Below, piece after piece: positions 27,600-36,460 of a stretch of DNA of 64,000 nt (positions are counted from its first letter, which is position 1; each line of letters begins with the position of its first letter). This DNA is from Thiomicrorhabdus lithotrophica (GTDB lineage Bacteria > Pseudomonadota > Gammaproteobacteria > Thiomicrospirales > Thiomicrospiraceae). The position numbers and the translations under genes were made by a program. The stretch is taken from assembly GCF_029201445.1 (NCBI RefSeq), contig NZ_CP102381.1, positions 310,001 to 374,000 on the forward strand, read 5' to 3'. Under the pieces are notes generated by a model. The model was given only the letters and a program-made list of their open reading frames with translations, made no database searches and was not told the DNA's origin.

Positions 27600-28055
27600 A
27601 TGCAACAGTCATGGGTTAAGTTTCCAACTTTTGGTGCGTTAATTTTAAGTTTGTTAACGTTGGTAGGGTGCAGCAAAGACCCTGTTAAGATTACCTCAGC
27701 GCAAGTCGTGAGTAGTTTGGATAAAGGCTCGGGTAATTTTGACCGTGTGCTACAAATCTGTTTTGATAAGCCTTTAAGTTCGACCTATTATCATAAGATT
27801 GTGATTGTCACTAAAGAGAACGTGAAAATAGCTGGATCGGGTCTTCTGCGCCCATTAGCGTCTGATCCAGATAACAAATGTCATTTGCGTAACGTGTATT
27901 TATATATTAATAAAGACTCCCCTGTTGATGCTCGTCAGTTGATTAAAGATTACGTTGTACCAGGCAATGTTCGTCAGGTATTAGTTCAATTGTATAATGA
28001 AAAACCTAAAGGCAAAGAATTGCCAATTGCTGAAAAAATCTTTACCGGTTTATAA
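27600..28055 (+). CDS. Putative lipoprotein, unknown function
   Basis: 151 aa. A hydrophobic N-terminus ends in the lipobox LVGC with Cys24, so it should be a lipid-anchored periplasmic or outer-membrane protein. I do not recognise the rest; it contains two further cysteines and looks mostly beta/alpha. It follows the Tim44-like gene on the same strand with a 78-bp gap and ends in a terminator built on palindrome P9. Confidence 0.7.
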   Translation: MQQSWVKFPTFGALILSLLTLVGCSKDPVKITSAQVVSSLDKGSGNFDRVLQICFDKPLSSTYYHKIVIVTKENVKIAGSGLLRPLASDPDNKCHLRNVYLYINKDSPVDARQLIKDYVVPGNVRQVLVQLYNEKPKGKELPIAEKIFTGL

Positions 28056-28090
28056 TTCTTAAAAGTTTTAAAACGTTATTTTATAAAGTT

Positions 28091-28102
28091 ACCAGGCCTG
28101 GT
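28091..28102. repeat. Dispersed palindrome P9 (ACCAGGCCTGGT)
   Basis: 12-bp perfect palindrome downstream of the lipoprotein gene. Its right half forms the left arm of the adjacent terminator hairpin. Confidence 0.9.
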
Positions 28103-28120
28103 GAAATACCAGGCTTTTTT
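28096..28120 (+). terminator. Rho-independent terminator using palindrome P9 as its left arm
   Basis: GCCTGGT (28096-28102), loop GAAAT, ACCAGGC (28108-28114), then six T. Canonical. It lies upstream of the truD start chosen here and would block an earlier in-frame truD start. Confidence 0.88.
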
Positions 28121-28148
28121 ATTTCCTTTCATTTACTTCTGGTTCACT

Positions 28149-29348
28149 ATGTCAGACACGCAAACTACTATCTCTAATAGATCTAAGGCTGATTTTTCGC
28201 AACTTGCTTATGTGTTAGGTAAACCGGTTCTGCAAGGGGTGTTGAAAAGTGAGCCAGAAGATTTTAGAGTTGAAGAGCAAATTGCTTATGCGTTAAGCGG
28301 CGAGGGCGAACATCTTTGGTGTTGGGTTGAAAAGCGTGGTGAAAATACCGACTGGGTTGCTGGCATGTTAGCTAAGTGGGCAGGCACGTCAAAACGTAAT
28401 GTCGGTTTTGCGGGTCAAAAAGACCGCCAAGCGGTGACTAAGCAATGGTTTAGCATTCAGCTTCCAGGTAAAGAAGATCCTAATCCTGATATGCTCCATG
28501 TTGACGGGGTGAAAATCCTTTGCATGCAGCGACATAACCGAAAGTTACAGCGCGGCGGATTATCAGGCAACCGATTTGAGTTAGTTATACGCGATATTAG
28601 CAAGGCGAATAGTTGCGTGCATGATATGAGCCGTGAGGCTGTTATCTCAGAAATCAATAACCGTTTACACTCGATAGCAGAGCAGGGTGTTCCAAACTAT
28701 TTTGGTGAACAGCGTTTTGGTAAAGGCGGCAATAATTTAAGCGAAGGCGAAAAGTTACTCACTGCGGATAACCGAGATAATCAATCGAATAGAAGACGTG
28801 GAAACCGCAATAAATCGGGTAATCGTAATCAGCAAAGTTTATATATTTCCGCTTTACGTTCTTGGATGTTTAATGACTTATTAAACCAACGTATTCAGAA
28901 CGATACTTGGAACCAAGTCATAGCCGGTGATGTTGTGCAATTAGCAGGCTCAGATAAATGGTTTGTTGCAGATGACAATGAAGACTTAAGTGATTTACAG
29001 CAAAGAGCATTAAACGGTGATTTAAATCCAACAGGTGGTTTATTTGGTGATGGTGCTTTACCTACTTTAACTGCAGCGTTGCAGCTCGAAACAACGATTG
29101 TTGAAAAGTACCAGGCCTGGTGTGATGCTTTGGCTAAGAACCGTGTTAAGCAAGATAGACGTTCTTTACGACTCATGCCGGAAAATTTAACTTGGTCTAT
29201 TGAAGAATCTCAAGAAGAAGAGCTTGCTATAAACTTCAAGCTCGCTTTTACTTTACCAGCAGGGAGTTTTGCAACGATGGTTCTGCGAGAAGTTTTGCAT
29301 ACAGTAGAAAAAGGGTATTCTGCACCTTTAACGAAAGTCTTAAATTGA
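28149..29348 (+). CDS. truD: tRNA pseudouridine synthase D
   Basis: Makes pseudouridine 13 in tRNA-Glu. 399 aa from the ATG at 28149. The frame is open further upstream to 28101, but that stretch overlaps a terminator and encodes an unlikely hydrophobic leader. Catalytic Asp92 is in FAGQKDR; NYFGEQRFGKGGNN is the second family signature. It is longer than E. coli TruD (349 aa), partly from a basic insert around residues 208-228. Copy P10 of the palindrome is inside, read Y-Q-A-W-C. Confidence 0.95.
   Translation: MSDTQTTISNRSKADFSQLAYVLGKPVLQGVLKSEPEDFRVEEQIAYALSGEGEHLWCWVEKRGENTDWVAGMLAKWAGTSKRNVGFAGQKDRQAVTKQWFSIQLPGKEDPNPDMLHVDGVKILCMQRHNRKLQRGGLSGNRFELVIRDISKANSCVHDMSREAVISEINNRLHSIAEQGVPNYFGEQRFGKGGNNLSEGEKLLTADNRDNQSNRRRGNRNKSGNRNQQSLYISALRSWMFNDLLNQRIQNDTWNQVIAGDVVQLAGSDKWFVADDNEDLSDLQQRALNGDLNPTGGLFGDGALPTLTAALQLETTIVEKYQAWCDALAKNRVKQDRRSLRLMPENLTWSIEESQEEELAINFKLAFTLPAGSFATMVLREVLHTVEKGYSAPLTKVLN
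29110..29121. repeat. Dispersed palindrome P10 (ACCAGGCCTGGT)
   Basis: 12-bp perfect palindrome inside truD, in frame tac-cag-gcc-tgg-tgt (Y-Q-A-W-C). Confidence 0.9.
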
Positions 29349-29848
29349 TAATAGGCCTTCTAATATCAAGCGTGTAGGCGGTTTATTATCGTTATATTTT
29401 ATAGATTAATCCTTAAGAATCAGCTCATCTATTATCACTGTTTGTCGCCCTCACCTGGCACTATGATGTATGCCAATTTCTCCAAATAGCATGCGATATC
29501 ATGAATGCAACGCCTTCATTGTTCGATACATAAATTTGTGTATCAAGTCCCCTGCTTTATACGCATAGCTTTGTCACTTAATTCGAATTCTATAATGTTA
29601 ATTATTTTTGATGAGTAATTCATTTACCAAATTTTTGAATTCTAGTTTAAAAGAGCATGTGTCCAAGTAACTGGTTAGATTTGGGTGGAAATATTTTGGA
29701 TAGGCAAACTAGATTTGCGTGTCTCTCTCCTGCGGTTACAATAGAATTTGTTTTATAAACAACTTTTCTTGTCCAGATGGTAAGGAACGGTTTTGTTTCA
29801 AATGAGCTTTGTGCAAAAGTCTCAAACTAGTTAAGTGTCATATGTTTT
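29349..29848. other. 500-bp gap with no recognised gene
   Basis: Longest non-coding stretch of the window, between truD and the hybrid kinase on the same strand. The left end has a weak inverted pair, GATAATA (29347-29353) and TATTATC (29384-29390), possibly a truD transcript end without a T-run. I see no ORF of note, tRNA or palindrome copy. The base composition around 29440-29530 is less AT-rich than nearby gaps, which leaves room for a small RNA or decayed gene. Confidence 0.4.
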
Positions 29849-32725
29849 ATGCCTAAATCAAGAAAATCTTTAGAATCTTCCCATTTATTTAGTTTAGCTA
29901 AATTCAAGTTTCCCATTTATTTCTGGCTTTCCATGATAAGTTTTGGGCTTTTTATTGTGGTGATGGGGTCTTACATTATTAGCCAAAATGAATCTAGGGT
30001 GACTCAAGCGGCAGTTTTGTCTTCTAATGGTCTGGCTTCATTTGTTTCAGATTATGTAGAAAAACATCAATTATTGATTAAGTCGATTGCTTACCACAAC
30101 CAGGATCGGATTTTACAGCTCTCTAAAGGGGCTGGTTACCCATATGATTTAGATGAAATTCATGATGACATTAAAGAGTTATTTCCAGATGGGACCGAGT
30201 TTGCCATCGTTAATCAGAACGGCAGAATTGTTGTAGGTAGTGATGTTGGCCATATGGGTGAAAGGTGCCAAAGTCTAATTACACAAACCATGAGAGGGTT
30301 GTCATCAACCGTTTCAAAGGTAAAGGCTCACCAAACACCACAAGGTGAATTTCATTTTGATGTTCTATTCCCTATTGTGGTTGGTGAGGAGCGCGCTGGC
30401 TTTTGGGTGAAACTCTCTTTTAGTCCGTTAGAAAAATTCATTGTTAATTTAAATATCAAAGATTATGACTTAGTTGTCACCGAACAAGTACCACCCTATC
30501 GCGTTTTACTCGGAAAAACATCAGACAACCGTCGTGCTGAGCCTGTCGATTTTATCTATATGGCAAATCAGCAAGATGGTACGAATTCATTAAAGACTGT
30601 GTTAGCCGTGGCACCCATTACTAATGTTGCTTGGCAAGTAAGGGCAATCCATAACGATGAAGTTCATAAAGCTTACGTTAATAATGTATTTATGATTGCT
30701 ATCACAGTGTTTTTGTCGGTTTTTATTGTCGTTAGTATCGTTTATTTCTTTGTGAGAGGCTTACAAGAAGAGAAAGAAAAGATTAGACAAGATGCCGTGC
30801 ATGATGAAATGTTTAATGCCGGTCCAACCGTACTTTTAGAGAAGCAAACTGATATGAAGATGCAGGTCTTGTATGCTTCACCCAATGTTGAACCTCTTTT
30901 GGGCGTTAGCTCTAAAAAGACTTTAGACAAATCTTATTTAAATTGGATATATCCCGATGATGTTCCGATGGTTAGGGAGACTTTGTTAAAAGCTTATCGA
31001 GATGAAAAATCCACGGTTGAAATGGTCTATCGACTAAAAACCAGTGAAAATGGTGGATTTGTATGGATTTATGATTTAAGTCACATTCTCTATAGTTCTA
31101 ATGGTAAACCCAATATTCTCCGTGGCTATATTACTTCTGTACACGCTCAGAAAATAGCCGAAAAAAATGCAACCGACTTGATTCAATCTGTTCCAGAAGC
31201 CATTTTTGTTTTGGACTTAGATGGCAATATTATTAATTCGAATCGCGCAGCAGAGGTTTTGTTAGGTTGTGATAGAACTAACCTAATGAATAGTTTATTC
31301 AGTCACTGGTTAGAAGCAGATAGTTTTCCGCTTTACGAGTGTATGAAGCATAAATATTTAACGGAACAACAATCTCCAAAAGAGGAAAGCTCTCGAGTAG
31401 ATTCTTTATATTTACGTAATTCTCAAGGTACCAGAGTTTCGGTTGAAATCGGTTTTAACAGAATTGAGCTAAAAGGCGAACCTTTGTTAGTTCAAGTGGT
31501 ACGCGATGTCACTTTGCAGATGCAAACTCAAGAACAGTTAAGTCTTGCTAAAGAACAAGCTGTTGCTCTAGCGAAAGCAAGAAGCCGCTTTGTAGCAACT
31601 ATCAGTCATGAAATTAGAACGCCTATGAATGGTGTTTTAGGTATGACAGATTTGTTATTTGATACGCAGCTGAATAATATCCAAACTCAGTATTTACAAG
31701 CGATAAAACAAAGCGGTGATGTATTGCTTAATATCATTAATGAAGTATTAGATTTCGCCAGGCTTGACGAAGGTCAAGTTACATTAGTTAATGCAGATTT
31801 AAATTTAAAAGATATCCTGGAAGAGACACTTCATTTGTTATCGAACATGGCTGAAGAAAAGGGGCTCAAACTGACCTACGATGACACTCACTTACAATCA
31901 GAAAATTACCTTGGGGATGCTATGCGCATCCAGCAGTTGATATTTAACTTGGTTGGTAATGCGTTGAAGTTCACTGAAAAAGGTCAAATTATTATCAAAT
32001 TGAGTAATGTGTTGGCGGAAGATGGTAATCAGTTAGTATTGATTGAGGTTGTTGATAGCGGTATTGGAGTGGCACAAGAGAATCTATCTAAATTGTTTGA
32101 ATCTTTTACTCAAGCAGATGACTCCACTTCCAGGCAGTTTGGTGGAACAGGTTTAGGCTTAGCTATTTGTAAACAGTTAGCAGACTTGATGCAAGGAACC
32201 ATAGGTGTTGAATCTGAGCTTGGCAAAGGAAGTACTTTTTGGGTTAAGTTACCTTTGCGCAAAGTGGTAAAAACCGGCGAAATTGAAGGTGGCGTTGAAT
32301 CTGTTAGTGGTCCTGTATTAGCGGATAAAAATTTGCCTCTAGCTGGTAAAACCATTTTGTTGATTGAAGACAATGTTATCAATCAGCATGTTATTGAAGG
32401 TTTTTTATTGCGTTTAGGCGCTAAGGTTGATGTGGCAGAGAACGGTTTAAAAGGAGTCGATTTTTGGCGTCTAGGAGGGCTTAAATATCAGCTGGTGTTG
32501 ATGGATTGTCAAATGCCTGTTATGGACGGTTTTGAGGCCACCAAAATAATACGCAAAGAAGAGAAAGTGAGTGCGCGGACACAAACCATACCTATTGTGG
32601 CTTTAACTGCAAACGTTATGAGTGAAGATAAAGATAAATGTTTGCAAGCAGGTATGAATGATTTTTTATCTAAACCTATTGAAAAAGAGTCTTTTGAAGC
32701 AATGGTTTTAAAGTGGGTGGTTTAA
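29849..32725 (+). CDS. Hybrid sensor histidine kinase with PAS domains and C-terminal receiver
   Basis: 958 aa. Two TM helices (about 21-45 and 272-300) flank a periplasmic Cache-like sensor. Then come two PAS domains (about 320-445 and 450-560), HisKA with His587 in ATISHEIRTPMNG, an ATPase domain with N box NLVGNALKFTEKG and GTGLGLAICKQL, and a receiver domain with phospho-Asp886 in LVLMDCQMPVMDG. No Hpt domain is attached, so a separate phosphotransfer protein is expected. The gene overlaps mobA by one base (TAATG), an odd functional pairing. Confidence 0.93.
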   Translation: MPKSRKSLESSHLFSLAKFKFPIYFWLSMISFGLFIVVMGSYIISQNESRVTQAAVLSSNGLASFVSDYVEKHQLLIKSIAYHNQDRILQLSKGAGYPYDLDEIHDDIKELFPDGTEFAIVNQNGRIVVGSDVGHMGERCQSLITQTMRGLSSTVSKVKAHQTPQGEFHFDVLFPIVVGEERAGFWVKLSFSPLEKFIVNLNIKDYDLVVTEQVPPYRVLLGKTSDNRRAEPVDFIYMANQQDGTNSLKTVLAVAPITNVAWQVRAIHNDEVHKAYVNNVFMIAITVFLSVFIVVSIVYFFVRGLQEEKEKIRQDAVHDEMFNAGPTVLLEKQTDMKMQVLYASPNVEPLLGVSSKKTLDKSYLNWIYPDDVPMVRETLLKAYRDEKSTVEMVYRLKTSENGGFVWIYDLSHILYSSNGKPNILRGYITSVHAQKIAEKNATDLIQSVPEAIFVLDLDGNIINSNRAAEVLLGCDRTNLMNSLFSHWLEADSFPLYECMKHKYLTEQQSPKEESSRVDSLYLRNSQGTRVSVEIGFNRIELKGEPLLVQVVRDVTLQMQTQEQLSLAKEQAVALAKARSRFVATISHEIRTPMNGVLGMTDLLFDTQLNNIQTQYLQAIKQSGDVLLNIINEVLDFARLDEGQVTLVNADLNLKDILEETLHLLSNMAEEKGLKLTYDDTHLQSENYLGDAMRIQQLIFNLVGNALKFTEKGQIIIKLSNVLAEDGNQLVLIEVVDSGIGVAQENLSKLFESFTQADDSTSRQFGGTGLGLAICKQLADLMQGTIGVESELGKGSTFWVKLPLRKVVKTGEIEGGVESVSGPVLADKNLPLAGKTILLIEDNVINQHVIEGFLLRLGAKVDVAENGLKGVDFWRLGGLKYQLVLMDCQMPVMDGFEATKIIRKEEKVSARTQTIPIVALTANVMSEDKDKCLQAGMNDFLSKPIEKESFEAMVLKWVV

Positions 32726-33342
32726 TGGTTGATGTTAATAAACATCAAATAATTGAATCTAACGTGATTACTGGAGTCATTATCGCAGGTGGACAAGGTA
32801 GTCGAGTTGGTTTTCAGCAAAAGGCGTTATTGCCTTATCATGGTGAGCCAATACTAAAACCCATTTTAGCCTTGCTGAGCTCACAAGTGCATACTGTTTG
32901 GGTTAATACAAACGTTGAGATAGAACGGTATCAGGCATTTTCTGAGCAGCTATTTTCTGATGAGTATCAAGGCTTTCTTGGGCCTTTAGCTGGTATGCAC
33001 GCAGCTTGGCAATATATTCAAACAGACTGGGCTGTATTTGTACCGTGCGACAACCCTAACTTACCGAATGATTTTGTTAGCCGGATGATAAATGCTTATC
33101 AGAACCAGCCTAACCCGATTGTGATTGTGAATGATGGTGTAAGGTTACAGCCTTTATATATTATGATGCATCGTTCAATGGCAGAGTCTTTAAACCAGGC
33201 AATTGCTAAAGGGCACTTAAGTGTAAATCGTTGGGTCAAAGAGAATGATTTTACTGAAGCCTGTTTTGCAGATTGTTGCTCTAAAGCTTTTCAAAATATG
33301 AATACGTTAGCAAGTTTTGATGTTTTAGAAGAGCCAAGCTGA
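32725..33342 (+). CDS. mobA: Molybdenum cofactor guanylyltransferase
   Basis: 205 aa from the ATG at 32725, which shares a base with the kinase stop; an in-frame GTG at 32713 lies inside the kinase. Links GMP to molybdopterin to form the MGD cofactor. Nucleotidyltransferase fold with GVIIAGGQGSRVGF, KALLPYHGEPIL, GPLAGMHAAW and PCDNPNLP, matching MobA. Its product would serve DMSO-reductase-family enzymes, none of which lie in this window. A palindrome copy follows its stop. Confidence 0.92.
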   Translation: MVDVNKHQIIESNVITGVIIAGGQGSRVGFQQKALLPYHGEPILKPILALLSSQVHTVWVNTNVEIERYQAFSEQLFSDEYQGFLGPLAGMHAAWQYIQTDWAVFVPCDNPNLPNDFVSRMINAYQNQPNPIVIVNDGVRLQPLYIMMHRSMAESLNQAIAKGHLSVNRWVKENDFTEACFADCCSKAFQNMNTLASFDVLEEPS

Positions 33343-33345
33343 TCA

Positions 33346-33390
33346 TTACCAGGGCAAACATGTTTAACCAGGCCTGGTAACTTTTATTTT
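33346..33390 (+). terminator. Possible hairpin terminator incorporating palindrome P11
   Basis: TTACCAGG (33346-33353) can pair with CCTGGTAA (33373-33380), which is the right half of palindrome P11, followed by CTTTTATTTT. The loop is long (19 nt), and P11 can also fold on itself, so the call is tentative. Confidence 0.45.
33367..33378. repeat. Dispersed palindrome P11 (ACCAGGCCTGGT)
   Basis: 12-bp perfect palindrome between the convergent mobA and hisI genes, flanked as TAACCAGGCCTGGTAA. Confidence 0.9.
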
Positions 33391-33424
33391 GATGGTTTTT
33401 GACAGTCTCAAGAGGTGTTAAAGA

Positions 33425-33865
33425 CTATTTTTTGTAGAGGTCTTCAGGGTTTATAAGCGGATTACTGGTTATAACTGCTTTTTGTGCCTCTACTTGAGTA
33501 TAAAAACAGCTTCTTCTGCCTGAATGACAAGCAGGGCCAGTTTGGTCTACTTGTAGCAAAATAGTGTCACCATCACAGTCAAAGCTTAAAGATTTTAATA
33601 CTTGAATCTGTCCTGATTCCTCACCTTTACGCCAGTAATTTTGGCGTGAACGTGACCAATAGCAAACTCGTCCGGTGTTTAAGGTTTCTTCTAAGGATTG
33701 GGCGTTCATCCATGCCATCATAAGCACTTCTTTGCTATCAAACTGTTGTGCAATCGCAGGGATAAGACCGTCTTTATCAAATTTAACTTGAGACTTTAAG
33801 GCTTCCCAATCAAATTCATCACCTTGTTTGGCTTTTTCAAGTTGTTTAAAAGTGGTGTTACACAT
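33425..33865 (-). CDS. hisI: Phosphoribosyl-AMP cyclohydrolase
   Basis: 146 aa monofunctional HisI, third step of histidine synthesis. Core motifs: LMMAWMNAQSLEETLNTGRVCYWSRSRQ, FDCDGDTILLQVDQTGPACH and GRRSCFY, with the zinc and magnesium ligands (CDGD, the two Cys of ACHSGRRSC). No HisE domain follows. It is preceded 12 bases upstream by the exonuclease gene on the same strand, away from other his genes. Confidence 0.96.
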   Translation of the reverse strand: MCNTTFKQLEKAKQGDEFDWEALKSQVKFDKDGLIPAIAQQFDSKEVLMMAWMNAQSLEETLNTGRVCYWSRSRQNYWRKGEESGQIQVLKSLSFDCDGDTILLQVDQTGPACHSGRRSCFYTQVEAQKAVITSNPLINPEDLYKK

Positions 33866-33877
33866 CTAAAGTTCTCG

Positions 33878-34945
33878 TTATTTAAGTTGCGCTAAAGCGG
33901 CAAATGGGTTGTTAGTGATTTGCTCTTGTTTCTTCTTAGGTTTTTTCTCTTCTACCTTCGATTGAGTGCCTTTTTCTAACATAGCGTTAAACAAATCTAC
34001 CGTAGCACGAGCATCAGCCAATGCGTCATGCGCATCGCCAGGGAATGGTTTTTCTAAAATAACCTCGTAAGCGTGAGTTAATTTAGGTGTTTTAAAGAAC
34101 CAGTACATTTTTTCGCTATGCCAGCGCATTGCGCCAATAAGGTCTTTACTCAACTCAGCGGCATCTAACCATGTGTTGTAGTCAAGCTCAAAACGTAACA
34201 GTTTTTTCTCAGCACTCTTCTCAAGATACATAAAGTCACTTTCGGTGCTATAAGCTAGAACAATGTCTGCGTTCAGTAGGGTGTCGTGAATTTGATCCCA
34301 GGCTTCGGTAAGTGAAGGTTCTCCTTGCACCATATCAGTAGTGATGTTGTGCTTTTCATTTTCAGGAATGTCGTAACCAGGGTTAATTAACTGGTTAAAT
34401 AACTCTTTGCCGTTAATGTCGCAGGCAGAAACTTGAATAATGTCCGCTTCCGGGTCAGTAGAGATATTAGTGGCTTCAATATCAATACAAACAATATTTT
34501 TACCTTTTAAATCTTTGGCATGATTTTTTAACTTAAATAGCGCATCATTTCGGCTTTCTTGAATCAGAGGAATGACATCAGAATCACAAAAAGTCTTAAT
34601 GAGTTTTTCGAGGTTTTTAGTAAACCTAGCAAGCGACTTTTTTAGTGCTGCGCGAACCGCTTCGTCTTCTGAGCAGCGCTCAATAAAGGCTTCAATGGCA
34701 ATAATCTCTTCGCCAATAGTCAGTTTAGTTAATGATTCTACTGCCAATTTTTTGGGGTTGTAATCAAACTTTTCTAAAGGGGGAATGTAGATGTTTGCGT
34801 TAAGTAAGGACTTTTCACCTTTGGCTGGCGAAGCCATGACTTCTACCCCTTTAATATTTAAGCCATCTGAAGCGGCTACTGCTACTAGGTATTCTTTTAA
34901 AGGTTGATTGCGCTTATCCAGCAAAATTAATTGTGCGTTGCTCAT
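33878..34945 (-). CDS. DnaQ-like 3'-5' exonuclease with N-terminal extension
   Basis: 355 aa. The DEDDh exonuclease domain occupies about 155-330: ExoI CIDIEATNIS (D and E), ExoII around LNADIVLAYSTESDF, and ExoIII HDALADARATVDL. The first 150 residues are not recognised; they are charged and mostly helical. The C-terminus is Lys/Gln-rich, ending NPFAALAQLK. It may act in DNA repair or RNA trimming. Probably cotranscribed with hisI. Confidence 0.82.
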   Translation of the reverse strand: MSNAQLILLDKRNQPLKEYLVAVAASDGLNIKGVEVMASPAKGEKSLLNANIYIPPLEKFDYNPKKLAVESLTKLTIGEEIIAIEAFIERCSEDEAVRAALKKSLARFTKNLEKLIKTFCDSDVIPLIQESRNDALFKLKNHAKDLKGKNIVCIDIEATNISTDPEADIIQVSACDINGKELFNQLINPGYDIPENEKHNITTDMVQGEPSLTEAWDQIHDTLLNADIVLAYSTESDFMYLEKSAEKKLLRFELDYNTWLDAAELSKDLIGAMRWHSEKMYWFFKTPKLTHAYEVILEKPFPGDAHDALADARATVDLFNAMLEKGTQSKVEEKKPKKKQEQITNNPFAALAQLK

Positions 34946-35257
34946 GGTAAAGGGGCTTTATGTTAAAAAATAATGTGAAGTATTGTAACGTTTATAAGCA
35001 CAGATAACTATGAAATCAACGGTTTAAATCTTGGTTTGATGTGCTTACAAGCTTGTTATGAGATAGAGATAATAGGTTGTGATTCTTTTTACCAGTTAAT
35101 TATGGCTAAAACATGAATGCATTGATGCTTAGTATGTTTCCAGGCGAATTATGAAATGAATGGCTCAAGTTTTAAAGGAAGAGGGATAAAGGAGTTGATA
35201 GTTATATTTAAACAAGCCTAGTCATAATAACCAGGCCTGGTAAGGTTAAAAGTCGCT
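34946..35257. other. 312-bp intergenic region holding palindrome P12
   Basis: Between the exonuclease start and the glycerate kinase stop, both on the minus strand, so it should include the exonuclease promoter. Besides palindrome P12 near the kinase end I see no gene or structure. Confidence 0.5.
35230..35241. repeat. Dispersed palindrome P12 (ACCAGGCCTGGT)
   Basis: 12-bp perfect palindrome 17 bases after the 3' end of the glycerate kinase gene, flanked as TAACCAGGCCTGGTAA. Confidence 0.9.
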
Positions 35258-36379
35258 TTACTTGAGGAGTTTAATAACCGAATTTAAGGTTTGTTGTAGT
35301 AAATACGGTGCATTGCCCATCGCTTCGGATTCATCCATAATTTTGTTGACGATGCTAAAGATGGCTTTAAACTCAGGCAGTTCTTCTGTAGAGCAAGTCA
35401 AGCTTCCACATATGCCTATGGTTGGAATATTATGTTGGTTACCCAATTGGGCAATTCTCAGTGGCAGCTTACCAAAACGAGTTTGGCTATCAAAACGTCC
35501 TTCACCAGTAAAAATATAATCGATTGATTCGTTTTGGAGTAACTCATCTAGTTTGAGTGTTTCATTGATAACATCAAAACCAGGAACGAGTTTTGCATTA
35601 AGTAAACCCATAAAGCCGGCTGCCATGCCGCCAGCAGCGCCAGCACCGGGTTCTAAATGAATCGTTTTTTTAGTGTGTGTTTCGAGTAATTCAGCATAGT
35701 TTTCTAATGCTTTTTCAAGTAGTGCGAGTTGTGACTCATTACCGCCTTTTTGCGGGCCAAAAACCGCGGTTGCACCGTCTTCACCCAAAAGAGGGTTAGT
35801 CACATCACATGCAATCTTCCATTCTATTTGTAGAAGATGAGAGGGGATTTCACCAATCGTGACTAAGTCTTTAAGCGCTTGACCACCAAGGTTAATTGAA
35901 TGACCTTTGCTGTCTAATAATGGAACGCCTAGCGCCATTAATGCACCTGCGCCGCCATCATTGGTTGCTGAACCTCCCAAGCCCAAAATGATTTTTTTTG
36001 CACCCATGTCGATTGCCGCTTGGATTAATTGCCCCGTTCCGTAGGTATGAGTGTTTAATGGGTTGAGTTCAGGTCTACGTATTTTAGTAATACCTGAAGC
36101 TTGAGCCATTTCAATAATGGCGGTTTGGTTATCTGCTTGCCAAGCAAAAGTGGCTTTGGTTTTTTTGCCCAAGGGGCCAGAAACCCAGATTGAGTGGGGT
36201 TCTCCAACGCCAGCATAGGTAAAAGATTCTACAAACCCTTCACCCCCATCAGACATCGGGCGAGAAAAAACTGTCGCTTGAGGTTCAATGGAGTGAATAA
36301 CTTGAGTAGCGATTTGGCAAAAACTAGAGGCATCTAAAGAGCCTTTAAAGCTGTCGGGTGCAACGAGATAAGTGGACAT
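35258..36379 (-). CDS. Glycerate 2-kinase (GarK/GlxK family)
   Basis: 373 aa, typical length for the family. Start MSTYLVAPDSFKGSLDA, then RPMSDGGEGF, GLGGSATNDGGAGALMALG and GAAGGMAAGF, all family motifs. It phosphorylates D-glycerate to 2-phosphoglycerate; in an autotroph it would recover glycerate made from Rubisco oxygenation (photorespiratory salvage). No glyoxylate carboligase or tartronate semialdehyde reductase lies next to it. Confidence 0.93.
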   Translation of the reverse strand: MSTYLVAPDSFKGSLDASSFCQIATQVIHSIEPQATVFSRPMSDGGEGFVESFTYAGVGEPHSIWVSGPLGKKTKATFAWQADNQTAIIEMAQASGITKIRRPELNPLNTHTYGTGQLIQAAIDMGAKKIILGLGGSATNDGGAGALMALGVPLLDSKGHSINLGGQALKDLVTIGEIPSHLLQIEWKIACDVTNPLLGEDGATAVFGPQKGGNESQLALLEKALENYAELLETHTKKTIHLEPGAGAAGGMAAGFMGLLNAKLVPGFDVINETLKLDELLQNESIDYIFTGEGRFDSQTRFGKLPLRIAQLGNQHNIPTIGICGSLTCSTEELPEFKAIFSIVNKIMDESEAMGNAPYLLQQTLNSVIKLLK

Positions 36380-36460
36380 AAAGTTAACCTTTTTTGTTTT
36401 TTTGCGGGTCTATGCTTCGTTGCATGCCGAACGTTTGTACTGAAATTTAACTAAGATTAT

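Noticed and set aside
28101-28148. Earlier start for truD giving a hydrophobic N-terminal leader
   Set aside because: The extra codons overlap a canonical terminator and have no ribosome-binding site; MSDTQ at 28149 fits the family.
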